Shown one piece after another: positions 54,642 to 63,455 of a stretch of 64,000 bases of DNA (the stretch's first letter is position 1; the number at the start of each line of letters is the position of its first letter). The DNA is from Ciceribacter sp. T2.26MG-112.2 (GTDB lineage: Bacteria > Pseudomonadota > Alphaproteobacteria > Rhizobiales > Rhizobiaceae). The position numbers and the translations under genes are program-made. The notes beneath the pieces were generated by a model. The model was given only the letters and a program-made list of their open reading frames with translations. It ran no database searches and was not told the origin of the DNA. The stretch lies in assembly GCF_900492205.1 (NCBI RefSeq), contig NZ_UEYQ01000004.1, positions 62,001-126,000 of the forward strand, read 5' to 3'.

Positions 54642-54670
54642 ATGTTACATATGTTACGTCGATGTGACAT
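54642..54670. promoter_or_regulatory. Triple tandem operator-like repeat in divergent HAD/SorC promoter
   Basis: Three near-identical units, ATGTTACAT (54642-54650), ATGTTACGT (54651-54659) and ATGTGACAT (54662-54670), each close to a palindrome ATGT-N-ACAT. They end 19 bp before the SorC-family start. SorC proteins are tetramers that use repeated sites, so this is a plausible autoregulatory operator. Confidence 0.55.
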
Positions 54671-54688
54671 TTGTTCTGGAGGTAGATT

Positions 54689-55639
54689 TTGGAAAGCCAG
54701 GAACTGATGGTGCGGGCTTCGTGGCTCTATCACGTCGAGGGATTGACCCAGGCGCAGATCGGCGAGCGGATGAACCTCACCCGCAGGCGGATCAACGAGT
54801 TGCTGGCAGCCGCCCTCGAGCAGGGCGTCGTGCGGATCAGTTTCAGCTCGCCGCTTGCCGAGAACGTCGATCTGGAAGCGCGGCTCTGCAGCCGGTTCGG
54901 TCTTCAGGATGCGGTGGTCGCGCCGGCTCCGGCCGATCCGGCCCATATGCATGCGGTGATCGGCCGCGCGTCGGCGTCGTTTCTCGACCGGCTCATCCAG
55001 GTGCGCAAGCCGCGTTCGATCGGTGTCGGCTGGGGCGCCACGCTGCACGAGACGGTCAGGCAGATGACCGGTGCAAACGAGCCGGCGATGCGGGTGCGCT
55101 CGTTGATGGGCGGGCTGACCCGCGGTTCCGAGATCAACACATTCGAGATCGTCAGAAGCTTCGCCAAGGTGCTGAACGCCAAATGCCATTATTTCGCGGC
55201 GCCGATCTATGCCGGAAGCGAGGAGGCGCATGCCGTGATCACGGCCCAGCCGGTTTTCCGGGAATTCCTGCGTGACGGCTCGAATGTCGAGGTGTCCTTC
55301 CTCAGCGTCGGCGATGTGACGGGCCATTCGCTGCAGGTGCGCTACGGTCTGCCGCCGCAAACCGATATCGGCGAGCTTGTGGCCATGGGAGCCGTCGGGG
55401 ATCTTCTCGGACGCTATCTCGATGCCGAAGGCAATCCCGTCGATCACCCGCTCAACCGCCAGGTCATATCGCCCGAGCTTGACGCCTATCGCGGCATCCC
55501 GAGCCGCATCCTGGCCTCCGGCGGCCCGCACAAGCAAGCGATCCTGCTGGCAACGCTGAGGGCGGGACTGGCAACCGCGATCGTGACCGACTCCGAGAGC
55601 GCGAGGATGCTGCTGGGGGCTTCCGACGCGCGCAGGTGA
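54689..55639 (+). CDS. SorC/DeoR-type sugar-binding transcriptional regulator
   Basis: 316 aa. N-terminal HTH about 8-45 (SWLYHVEGLTQAQIGERMNL, RRRINELL), then the sugar-phosphate-binding SorC domain (SIGVGWGATLHETV, AVGDLLGRYLDAEG, LASGGPHKQAILLATLRAG). Start codon TTG at 54689, chosen because GGAGG lies 7 bp upstream. Related rhizobial regulators control polyol or sugar-phosphate genes. Likely controls itself and the divergent HAD phosphatase, perhaps with the phosphodiester operon beyond it. Confidence 0.92.
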   Translation: MESQELMVRASWLYHVEGLTQAQIGERMNLTRRRINELLAAALEQGVVRISFSSPLAENVDLEARLCSRFGLQDAVVAPAPADPAHMHAVIGRASASFLDRLIQVRKPRSIGVGWGATLHETVRQMTGANEPAMRVRSLMGGLTRGSEINTFEIVRSFAKVLNAKCHYFAAPIYAGSEEAHAVITAQPVFREFLRDGSNVEVSFLSVGDVTGHSLQVRYGLPPQTDIGELVAMGAVGDLLGRYLDAEGNPVDHPLNRQVISPELDAYRGIPSRILASGGPHKQAILLATLRAGLATAIVTDSESARMLLGASDARR

Positions 55640-55714
55640 GGAGGGTTACTTCCCGGCACTCGCGACCGGGCGGCAGCTATGGCATAGTGCGGCGCATTTC
55701 ATGAGAGCGATTCC

Positions 55715-57574
55715 ATGCCGCAGGCCAAAAGCAGTTTCGATCCCCTGTTCGACAGGCAAGGCGCGGGGAATCCGCTCGACGTGCTGAAGCAGGTCTACGG
55801 CTATCCGGCCTTTCGCGGCAGGCAGGCAGAAGTGGTCGAGCGGGTCGTGTCCGGCGGCGACGCCGTCGTCCTTTTCCCGACCGGGGCCGGCAAGTCCCTG
55901 TGCTTCCAGATCCCGGCGCTCTGCCGCGAGGGAGTCGGCATCGTCGTATCTCCGCTGATCGCGTTGATGCGCGACCAGGTGGAGGCTTTGAAGCAACTCG
56001 GCGTGCGGGCGGCCGCGCTTAATTCCTCGCTGTCGCGCGAAGAGTATGTCGAGGTGCGCCGGGCGATCGCCGAAGGTTCCCTCGACCTGCTCTATGTCAC
56101 GCCGGAGCGCATCGTCACGCCCGGTTTCAGGGAGATGGTCGCAGAGGCGAGAATCGCGCTCTTTGCGATCGACGAGGCCCACTGCGTATCGCAATGGGGA
56201 CATGACTTCCGCCCGGAATATCGCGAACTCGGTCGGTTGGCCGAGGACTATCCCGGCGTGCCGCGGATCGCGCTCACCGCAACGGCCGATCCGCATACGC
56301 GCGAAGACATCATCGACAGGCTGGCGCTGCGCTCGGCCGAGGTCTTCACCACGTCGTTCGACCGGCCGAACATCGCCTATGAGATCGTCGAGCGCGACCA
56401 GCCGCGCCAGCAATTGCTGCGGTTCCTGTCGCGCCACAAGGGATCGAGCGGCATCGTCTATTGCCTGTCGCGGGCCAAGGTCGAGGACACGGCGGAATGG
56501 CTGAACAGCCAAGGGGTTCGGGCGCTTGCCTATCATGCCGGCATGGACCGCACTGTGCGGGACGCCAACCAGGACGCCTTTCTGAAGGAGGAGGACCTCT
56601 GCCTGGTCGCCACCGTCGCCTTCGGTATGGGCATCGACAAGCCGAACGTCCGCTATGTCGCCCATCTCGACCTGCCGGGCTCGGTCGAGGCCTATTACCA
56701 GGAGACGGGCCGGGCCGGCCGAGACGGGCTACCGTCCGAGGTGTGGATGGCCTATGGCATGGCCGACGTCATCCAGCGCGGCCGGATGATCGACGAAGGC
56801 GGCTCGGAGGACGGGGTCAAGCGGGTCGAGCGTGCCAAGCTCAATGCGCTGCTGGCGATCTGCGAGACGCCGGGTTGCCGGCGGCAGGCGATTCTGGCGC
56901 ATTTCGGCGAGGCGCATGCAGGCGGATGCGGCAATTGCGATACCTGCCTTAAACCGGTCGAAACCTGGGACGGCACGGAGGCGGCGATCAAGGCGCTGGC
57001 GGCGATCTACCGGACCGGCGAGCGCTTCGGCACCGGCCATCTGGTCGACGTCCTGACCGGCACGGAGAACGAGAAGACGATCCGCTTCGGTCATGTCGAT
57101 ATGCCGGTGTTCGGGGCGGGCAAGGATCTGCCGTCCAAAACCTGGCAATCGGTCTATCGCCAACTGCTGGCGGCCGGACTTGTCAGCGTTGACCATACGG
57201 CCTTCGGTGCGCTGAAGCTCGAGCCGGAGGCGCGCGCCGTGTTCAAGCGCGAGCGTGAGGTGCGTTTCCGCAAGGATCGGCCGACCAAGGGCAAGGTCTC
57301 AAAGGGGGCTTCGTCCGCATCGACGGAGGCGCGCTCCTCGCTGCACAGCGACGATGTGGCCCTGTTCGAGGCATTGCGCGCCCGCCGCATGGCACTCGCC
57401 AAGGAGCTATCGGTGCCGCCCTATGTGGTGTTCCCCGATACGACGCTCGTCGCCTTCGCCCGCGAGCGGCCGATGGATCGCGAGGCACTGCTGGATATTT
57501 CCGGTGTCGGGCAGTCCAAGCTGGAGCGCTACGGGGAGGCGTTCCTCGAGGTCATCCGCGCCCATAGCGATTGA
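55715..57574 (+). CDS. recQ: ATP-dependent DNA helicase RecQ
   Basis: 619 aa, usual length. Walker [20 protein letters not shown] box [18 protein letters not shown], helicase C domain with [20 protein letters not shown] and [10 protein letters not shown], zinc-binding cysteines in CRRQAI and CGNCDTC, winged helix, and C-terminal HRDC domain ([18 protein letters not shown]). Unwinds 3'-5' in recombination repair. Housekeeping gene that is unrelated to the catabolic neighbours. Confidence 0.97.
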   Translation: MPQAKSSFDPLFDRQGAGNPLDVLKQVYGYPAFRGRQAEVVERVVSGGDAVVLFPTGAGKSLCFQIPALCREGVGIVVSPLIALMRDQVEALKQLGVRAAALNSSLSREEYVEVRRAIAEGSLDLLYVTPERIVTPGFREMVAEARIALFAIDEAHCVSQWGHDFRPEYRELGRLAEDYPGVPRIALTATADPHTREDIIDRLALRSAEVFTTSFDRPNIAYEIVERDQPRQQLLRFLSRHKGSSGIVYCLSRAKVEDTAEWLNSQGVRALAYHAGMDRTVRDANQDAFLKEEDLCLVATVAFGMGIDKPNVRYVAHLDLPGSVEAYYQETGRAGRDGLPSEVWMAYGMADVIQRGRMIDEGGSEDGVKRVERAKLNALLAICETPGCRRQAILAHFGEAHAGGCGNCDTCLKPVETWDGTEAAIKALAAIYRTGERFGTGHLVDVLTGTENEKTIRFGHVDMPVFGAGKDLPSKTWQSVYRQLLAAGLVSVDHTAFGALKLEPEARAVFKREREVRFRKDRPTKGKVSKGASSASTEARSSLHSDDVALFEALRARRMALAKELSVPPYVVFPDTTLVAFARERPMDREALLDISGVGQSKLERYGEAFLEVIRAHSD

Positions 57575-57601
57575 CGTCTTCAACGTCGCCTGGAAAATCG
57601 C

Positions 57602-57627
57602 TCCGGCCACCCCTTAGGACGGCCGGA
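57602..57627. terminator. Hairpin between recQ and the aminotransferase gene
   Basis: TCCGGCC (57602-57608) and GGCCGGA (57621-57627) form a 7-bp stem; an overlapping pairing CTCCGG/CCGGAG ends in TTTGG on the plus strand. It lies between convergent stops and may terminate recQ. Confidence 0.4.
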
Positions 57628-57645
57628 ACCGGAGTTTGGTGGGCC

Positions 57646-58878
57646 TCAAACCAGCTTGGCGCAGGCGTCGGCGATGCGGGTGAGCGCTTCCTTCAGTTCG
57701 GATTCGGCGCTCGCATAAGAGATGCGGAAGAAGGGCGACAAGCCGAAGGCCGAGCCCGGCACAACGGCGACATTGGCGTCTTCCAGCAGATAGGCGCAGA
57801 AGTCCGTATCGGTTTCGAGGCGCTTGCCGGACGGCGTGGTCTTGCCGAGCACGCCGGCGCAGCCTGAGAAGGTGTAGAAGGCGCCTTCCGGCACGCGGCA
57901 ATCGAGGCCGTCGATCGCATTGAGGCCGGCGACCACCAGATCGCGGCGGCGCTGGAAGCTCGCCTTGCGCTCAACGAGGAGATCCTGCGGGCCGTTGAGT
58001 GCGGCAACGGACGCCGCCTGGCTGATCGAGGAGGGGCAGGAGGTCGCCTGGCTCTGCACTACGGCCATGGCCTTGATCAGTTCGCGCGGGCCGCCCGCAT
58101 AGCCGATGCGCCAGCCGGTCATGGCATAGGCCTTGGAAACGCCGTTGACGGTGAGGATGCGGTTCTTCAGGCGCGGCTCAAGGGCGGCCGGCGTGACGAA
58201 TTCGAAGCCGTCATAGACGATATGCTCGTACATGTCGTCGACCAGCAGCCAGACCTTCGGGTGCTTCATGAGCACGTCGAGCAGCGGGCGGTAGTCCTCG
58301 GCGCGATAGCCGGCGCCCGAGGGGTTGGACGGCGAGTTGAGGATGACCCAGCGCGTCTTCGGCGTGATCGCGGCTTCGAGCTGGGCGGCCTGCAGGCGGA
58401 AACCCGCCTCGGCATTGCAGGCGATCAGCACCGGCTTGGCCTCGGCGATCTGGACGATGTCGGAATAAGAGGTCCAGTAGGGCGTCGGGATGATCACCTC
58501 GTCGCCGGGGTTGAGGGTCGCCATCATCGCGTTGAACAGGATCTGCTTGGCGCCGGTCGCGACCGTGATCTCGTCGAGCGCGTAATCGACGCCATTTTCG
58601 CGGCTGAACTTGTCGCGGATCGCAGCTTTGAGCTCCGGCGTGCCGTCAAGCGCCGTGTATTTGGTCTGGCCGGCCTGCATCGCTTTCCAGGCGGCTTCCT
58701 TGATGTGGTCGGGCGTGTCGAAATCCGGCTCGCCGGCGCCCAGAATGATCACTGGGCGGCCTTCGCGCTTCAGCGCCTGAGCCTTGGCGCCGATCTTCAG
58801 GATTTCCGAGACGCCGATCGACGAGATGCGCTTGGCCGGGTGGAAAACCACATCCTCGGGCTTGCTGTTGATGTTCAT
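57646..58878 (-). CDS. PLP-dependent aminotransferase, class I/II (AatA-like; probable 2-aminoadipate transaminase)
   Basis: 410 aa, fold-type I. PLP-anchoring Lys249 in VNGVSKAYAMTGWRIGYAGG; NSPSNPSGAGY substrate/cofactor loop; RISYA with the carboxylate-binding Arg near the C-terminus. By sequence alone it reads as an aspartate/prephenate-type aminotransferase of rhizobia. By position, directly after an FAD-linked 2-hydroxyacid dehydrogenase and HglS on the same strand, a role on 2-aminoadipate is plausible. Separated from the upstream gene by 61 bp with a hairpin. Confidence 0.9.
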   Translation of the reverse strand: MNINSKPEDVVFHPAKRISSIGVSEILKIGAKAQALKREGRPVIILGAGEPDFDTPDHIKEAAWKAMQAGQTKYTALDGTPELKAAIRDKFSRENGVDYALDEITVATGAKQILFNAMMATLNPGDEVIIPTPYWTSYSDIVQIAEAKPVLIACNAEAGFRLQAAQLEAAITPKTRWVILNSPSNPSGAGYRAEDYRPLLDVLMKHPKVWLLVDDMYEHIVYDGFEFVTPAALEPRLKNRILTVNGVSKAYAMTGWRIGYAGGPRELIKAMAVVQSQATSCPSSISQAASVAALNGPQDLLVERKASFQRRRDLVVAGLNAIDGLDCRVPEGAFYTFSGCAGVLGKTTPSGKRLETDTDFCAYLLEDANVAVVPGSAFGLSPFFRISYASAESELKEALTRIADACAKLV

Positions 58879-58902
58879 GACCGTCCTCTCCGTTTGTCTC
58901 CA

Positions 58903-58922
58903 GGCTCTCCGCTGCGAGAGCC
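58903..58922 (-). other. Intercistronic hairpin upstream of the aminotransferase gene
   Basis: GGCTCTC (58903-58909) and GAGAGCC (58916-58922) form a perfect 7-bp stem with a 6-nt loop in the 61-bp gap between the dehydrogenase and aminotransferase genes. It may set relative expression. Confidence 0.4.
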
Positions 58923-58939
58923 GTATCTGACTTCTCGCT

Positions 58940-60361
58940 TCAGCCGAACCGGACCGTTCCCAGCGGCCCCGGCGACGTGATCGCCTTCAAACCCGCCGCC
59001 AGCTGTTTGATCGTCTCGCCGGTGTAGAGGTCATAATAGCTTTGGTTCTTGCGGCCGATTGCGTGCTCGGCGCTGAAGCTGCCGTCAAAATCGCGCACGG
59101 CGATGTCGAACACCCAGTCGCGCAGGCGTTTCTCGAAGGCGGCGTCCGAGGCAGCGGTGCTGCCCTTCGGGACCACCAGATTGAAATGCACGCCGCCGTC
59201 GCCGATATGGCCGAAGTCGCAGATCGTCACCTCCGGGAAGGCAGCCGGCATTTCGCACTTCATGCGATCGCAGAAGGCCATGATGTCGCCGCGGCGGAAG
59301 GAGAGATCGAAGGCGATGAGCTTGCCGGAATGCTTGACGCCTTCCGAGAGCGCGTGGCGCAGCGACCACATCTCGTGCGCCGGGCCGACGAAGGCGTCGG
59401 CAAGCGGCGCTGCCTCGCTCTCCCAGATCTCGGCGAGCACGGTTTCCAGCACCGCATCGAGCCCCTGTTCGCCGTCGCGCGGCTCCCAGCTGCGCGAGAT
59501 TTCGCAGAGGATGACGTAGTCGGGAACCTGTCCGCCCTGGAACGGATTGCGCAGCGACGGCACGTGATCGAGCGCGGCGGCGACCGCGTTCTTTGACATG
59601 CCCTCGAAGGCCGAGAGATAGGCGCCGAGCTTCTGCTCCATGGCGCGCAGCAACGGCATGACATGGGCGCCGCTCGCCGGCACGAGATAGGCGGTCGCCA
59701 CCTGCTTCGGCAGGGCTTCGATGTTCAGGACGCATTCGGTGATGATGCCGAAGGCGCCGGATGTGCCGATGAAGACCTGCTTCCAGTCGACGCCGGTATT
59801 GTTCTTGCGCAGGTCAAAGGCGAGGTCGAGGACCGTGCCCTCTTCGTCGGCCAGCACGACCTTGATGCCGAGCGTGTTGCGGCGCACGTCGCCGTATTTG
59901 AGGAAGCGCGAACCGCCGGTATTGGTCGACAGCATGCCGCCGAGACGCGGATCGGCGCCGAGATCGATCGGGAAGAACAGGCCGTGGCTTTCAAGCCGCT
60001 GGTTGACCTCCGACAGCCGGAAGCCGGCGTCGACATGCAGAGAGCGGTTGTCGAGATCGAGATCGAACCGGCGGGTCATGCGGTCGAGGCTGAGAACCAC
60101 CTGAGCGCCCGAGGCGTCCGGCGTCGAACCGGAGACAAGACCGGTATTGCCGGACTGCGGGATGAGCGAAAGGCCGTGGCGGACGCAATAGGCGACGGCG
60201 GCGGAGACTTCCTCCGTCGTCGCCGGCCGCAGGACGAGACCCGCCAGGCCTTCGTCATAGCGGGCGCCCGTCTGATAGGCGACCATGGCGCCGGGGTCCT
60301 GAACGATGCCCTTGTCGCCGAGGATGTCCTTGAGTGCCCGAATGTGCGTCTGGTCGATCAT
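58940..60361 (-). CDS. FAD-linked D-2-hydroxyacid dehydrogenase (probable D-2-hydroxyglutarate dehydrogenase)
   Basis: 473 aa. FAD_binding_4 domain with IPQSGNTGLVSGSTPD and MLSTNTGGSRFLKYGDVRRN, C-terminal FAD-oxidase domain with ICDFGHIGDGGVHFN and FSAEHAIGRKNQSYYDL. Family members oxidise D-lactate or D-2-hydroxyglutarate and pass electrons to ETF or quinone. It starts 9 bp after the HglS gene, whose product is D-2-hydroxyglutarate, so 2-oxoglutarate formation is the favoured role. Confidence 0.9.
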   Translation of the reverse strand: MIDQTHIRALKDILGDKGIVQDPGAMVAYQTGARYDEGLAGLVLRPATTEEVSAAVAYCVRHGLSLIPQSGNTGLVSGSTPDASGAQVVLSLDRMTRRFDLDLDNRSLHVDAGFRLSEVNQRLESHGLFFPIDLGADPRLGGMLSTNTGGSRFLKYGDVRRNTLGIKVVLADEEGTVLDLAFDLRKNNTGVDWKQVFIGTSGAFGIITECVLNIEALPKQVATAYLVPASGAHVMPLLRAMEQKLGAYLSAFEGMSKNAVAAALDHVPSLRNPFQGGQVPDYVILCEISRSWEPRDGEQGLDAVLETVLAEIWESEAAPLADAFVGPAHEMWSLRHALSEGVKHSGKLIAFDLSFRRGDIMAFCDRMKCEMPAAFPEVTICDFGHIGDGGVHFNLVVPKGSTAASDAAFEKRLRDWVFDIAVRDFDGSFSAEHAIGRKNQSYYDLYTGETIKQLAAGLKAITSPGPLGTVRFG

Positions 60362-60370
60362 CGTCGCGTC

Positions 60371-61771
60371 TTACTCAGCTGCCTCGATGGCCGTCAGCAT
60401 CTGGCGGCAATCGGCGATCGATGCCTGCTCGATGCCGGCATAGTGGTCGAATTCGTTCAGCACCTTGGCGCCGAGGTCAAGTTCGAAACGCTGCTGGTTG
60501 GGGCTTGCGACGAATTCCTGGGTTGCCTCGTCCCCGAGGTTGGACTGGAAGATGCCGGCGGCGCTGACCGGCAGGAAGTCCTCGTAGACGATCGGATCGA
60601 ACTGGACGAGGCCGTCGGCGATCAGCGCGTCGAGGCTGGCATCCGTTTCGGCTTTTGCCTTGCGGCCCTTCTCCGTCAGCGAGTAGGCGAAATAGCCGAG
60701 CCCTTCGGCGCGGATCGCTTCCCAGGTGTCGGGGAAGGGGGTGAAGGCCTCGGCCAAAGCCTTTTCATATTCCGCCGCATTCGAACCGTCGGCGGCCGGG
60801 CGAACCAACTGGCGCGACGCATTGAGCAGTTTGTCATAGAGGGCGCGGCCCTTCGGCGTGAGCGCAATGCCGCGCTGTTCGATCTCGCCGAAGCGGGCGG
60901 TGTGCGAGCCTTCCTTCCAGGTGCCGTCCTTGTCCTCGAACAGGACGGGTTCGTTCAGCGCCTTGAACGAGGTCTGGCGCAGCAGGATCGGGCATTTGCG
61001 GGTTGGCGGGCCCTCGACGACGGCCTTCGGCGCGATGCCGTAGTCGGGCATCCGGGCCTGGACGAGATCGATGTCGAGCGTGCGCGGCGTCAGGTGGTTG
61101 ATGTGCGGACCCTTGAAGGAGACCACGTCGGCGATAAGGCGGTGGGCGGCATGCAGGCGCGCATACATATCGGGGCTGACCAGCGCCTTGTCATGCCAGC
61201 GGAAGGTTTCGAGCGCTTCGGTGACGAAGCGCGAGGCGTCGGCGCGGTCGAGGCCGCCATCCCGTTCGGCCTTTTCGATGAGCGCCACTGCGCCGGGGGC
61301 GAATATCTGGCGCCTGGCAAGGGTTGCCTCGGCCTCGGCGCGGAGGGTCTCGTCAGCGATCAGGTCGAGACGTAGCAAGGAGGTGAAGACGCGGAACGGG
61401 TTCTTCTTCAGGCTGGCTTCACCAACCGGGCGGAACGCGGTGGAATGGACCGGCACGCCGGCCGTTGATAGATCGTAATAGCCGACCGGATACATGCCCA
61501 TGACGGCAAACAGGCGGCGCATCATGGCAAGCTCGGCCGGCGTGCCGAGACGGATCGCGCCGTGGCGCTCCTCTGTGATGCGGTCGAGGGAATCGGTGTC
61601 TTCCAGGCGCTCGCGCAGCTTCGGGTCGGCGCTGAGCGTTTCCGCGTTCACCTTGGCCACCAGCTCCATCAGCGTGCCGTAGGCCGGAACCTCGGTGCGG
61701 TACATGGCGGACATGGCGGCGGAAAACATCGAGCGGATCTCGTCGCTCGGGATAAAACGGGTCTTGGTCAT
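60371..61771 (-). CDS. hglS: 2-oxoadipate dioxygenase/decarboxylase (HglS, DUF1338)
   Basis: 466 aa from the ATG at 61771 (an ATG 9 bp earlier is also possible). Non-heme iron enzyme converting 2-oxoadipate to D-2-hydroxyglutarate and CO2. With this start, His70 and Arg74 (EERHGAIRLG), His226 (FKGPHINH) and Val402-Ser403 (FLPVSAAG) fall on the same numbers I recall for active-site residues of Pseudomonas putida HglS; a metal Glu lies in RFGEIEQRG (about 296). Head of a three-gene run with D-2-hydroxyglutarate dehydrogenase and an aminotransferase. A 19-bp near-palindrome lies upstream. Confidence 0.92.
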   Translation of the reverse strand: MTKTRFIPSDEIRSMFSAAMSAMYRTEVPAYGTLMELVAKVNAETLSADPKLRERLEDTDSLDRITEERHGAIRLGTPAELAMMRRLFAVMGMYPVGYYDLSTAGVPVHSTAFRPVGEASLKKNPFRVFTSLLRLDLIADETLRAEAEATLARRQIFAPGAVALIEKAERDGGLDRADASRFVTEALETFRWHDKALVSPDMYARLHAAHRLIADVVSFKGPHINHLTPRTLDIDLVQARMPDYGIAPKAVVEGPPTRKCPILLRQTSFKALNEPVLFEDKDGTWKEGSHTARFGEIEQRGIALTPKGRALYDKLLNASRQLVRPAADGSNAAEYEKALAEAFTPFPDTWEAIRAEGLGYFAYSLTEKGRKAKAETDASLDALIADGLVQFDPIVYEDFLPVSAAGIFQSNLGDEATQEFVASPNQQRFELDLGAKVLNEFDHYAGIEQASIADCRQMLTAIEAAE

Positions 61772-61813
61772 CGGAGGCATCCCAGATTACGGACATGAGG
61801 ATCAATCTGGGAG

Positions 61814-61832
61814 GCAGCTTATAATATGCTGC
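61814..61832. promoter_or_regulatory. Candidate operator upstream of hglS
   Basis: GCAGCTTATAATATGCTGC is a near-perfect 19-bp palindrome (16 of 19 positions symmetric) lying about 43 bp before the hglS start and containing a TATAAT-like core. Likely a regulator site overlapping the hglS promoter. The regulator is not encoded in the window next to it. Confidence 0.5.
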
Positions 61833-61921
61833 AGCGCCGAAGGATGCTGACGTTTGTCAATGAGTTCATGCGCTCAGCGAATGACCTGCCGCGAGATGAT
61901 CGAGGAAAGGCAGGCTGCCGC

Positions 61922-63067
61922 TCAAGTCAGAAGCATCCAGATCCCCAGGCCAATGAGCAACACGCCGCCGACGGCCCGGCTCGCGGCCGCATAGCGCGTG
62001 TCGATCACCTTTTGAATGGCGAAGGCGGCGAGGCCGAAGATGATGAGATCATCCAGCATGAAGAAGGCCACATAGAGCCCGATATAGCCGTAGTACTGGA
62101 GGGCCGGCAGATCGACCAGGCTAAGGATGTGGGTATAGATCGCCGGCAGGGCGGCGGAGCAGACGAATTCGATGGCGTTGACCGTCAGCGCCAGTCCGAC
62201 GATCATGACCAGGCTCGCGACGCCTACCGGCGCGGCAACCAGCGCGCGGGCGCGCTCCAGGGTGCGCTGGTGCCGAGTGGCGTCGCCGACTTCACAGACG
62301 ATGACGCCGCGGCTGACGGCAAGCTGATAGAGATGATCCGCGCCGAAGCCGATGGCGACGAGGGCGATAAGATGGGTCAGCACTCTCGTATAGCCTATGA
62401 ACAGGAAGGTGTTCAGCCAGGCCGTCATGAAGAGGAAATAGAGCAATCCCGAAGAAAGGACGAAGGTGCCGACGAGCCACCAGATCTTGCGGCGATCCTG
62501 CAGCCCGGCGATCAGCGAGATCAGGTAGAGCAGGACCCACATGGCGCATGGATTGAAGCCGTCGGAAAGGCCCATCAGCGCGGTGAGCGCCAGAAGCGAA
62601 TAGCGGGAAGGATCGATCTCTCCGATCAGGGGGATCTGAACCCGTGACGGATCGGCCGCCAGTCCTTGCCCCGAAGGATTGCCGGCTCGGCAGGACAAAA
62701 GCGCCTGTCCGGTCGTCTCCGCGCTTTCATAGCCCATGAGGTAGTTCGAGCCGCAAACGAACAGGGGAACACCCAACCGATCCTCGGCAATGCCATGTTG
62801 TTTGGCAAAGTCCAGCAGCAGTCTTTCGCCACTCGCTGTCGAGACGTCATGCAACTGGTATCGAACGGTTTGCTGGGACTTGAGGAATTCTATGGCGTCA
62901 TGGCAGTGCGGGCACTCCGGATGGAAGAAGACCTGGAGCGGCGCTGCTTCCGGGCCTCCCTGCGCCGTGGAAGGCGTGTCCGGAGGGAGGAATTGCAGCA
63001 GCAGGAAGGCGGTCGCGAGCATGACGGCGAGGACGACGCGGAACCGGACTGGATTGAGGAAGGTCAT
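61922..63067 (-). CDS. Thioredoxin-like domain fused to CcdA/DsbD-like membrane protein
   Basis: 381 aa. N-terminal membrane anchor (about 8-28), then a periplasmic thioredoxin/glutaredoxin-like domain with redox motif ECPHCH (Cys52, Cys55) and a cis-Pro region GVPLFVCG, followed by six to seven membrane spans. The membrane part has NPC in GLSDGFNPCAMW and a second Cys in AIEFVCSAAL, resembling the CcdA/DsbD electron-carrying pair. Probably moves reducing power to periplasmic thiols. A GTG at 63076 is an alternative start. Divergent from a sulfide:quinone-reductase-like gene. Confidence 0.8.
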   Translation of the reverse strand: MTFLNPVRFRVVLAVMLATAFLLLQFLPPDTPSTAQGGPEAAPLQVFFHPECPHCHDAIEFLKSQQTVRYQLHDVSTASGERLLLDFAKQHGIAEDRLGVPLFVCGSNYLMGYESAETTGQALLSCRAGNPSGQGLAADPSRVQIPLIGEIDPSRYSLLALTALMGLSDGFNPCAMWVLLYLISLIAGLQDRRKIWWLVGTFVLSSGLLYFLFMTAWLNTFLFIGYTRVLTHLIALVAIGFGADHLYQLAVSRGVIVCEVGDATRHQRTLERARALVAAPVGVASLVMIVGLALTVNAIEFVCSAALPAIYTHILSLVDLPALQYYGYIGLYVAFFMLDDLIIFGLAAFAIQKVIDTRYAAASRAVGGVLLIGLGIWMLLT

Positions 63068-63269
63068 CAGTTCCACTCTTGAAGTTCAATCCGATCGCCG
63101 ACCGGCGGGTCATGCAATCTGCAGGCGTCGCAGCGTTGAGGCGCATCTTGTCACTATCACAACAAGCGCCCTGCCGAGCAAATCTTACCGCCTCTGCTCG
63201 TGAAGCGAAACATCTTGCTGGGCGAGGTTATGCCGCAGATCCGCAGGCGCGCCGCCCTGACAACCAATA

Positions 63270-63310
63270 TTGACCCAAATCAAGGACGAAGCCGACCGGC
63301 TGATACATAT
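63270..63310 (+). promoter_or_regulatory. FNR/FixK-type box with class II promoter for the flavoprotein gene
   Basis: TTGA-CCCAAA-TCAA (63270-63283) fits the FNR/FixK anaerobox TTGA-N6-TCAA. A TACATA -10-like element at 63305-63310 places a start near 63318, about 41.5 bp from the box centre, the classic class II activator geometry. The 388-bp gap 63068-63455 holds no other recognisable gene. Confidence 0.6.
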
Positions 63311-63455
63311 GGAAGATAGAATGTGGCGTATGGCTTCGGAATCGGCCTCGCATGAGGGATTCCGTCGTCGCTGCCATGTGCTCGGGAAGCAGGAAACGAG
63401 AGCCTGCGTGACCACAGACGTGTCCGTCGATGATACGGAACAGGGAGGGGATCCG

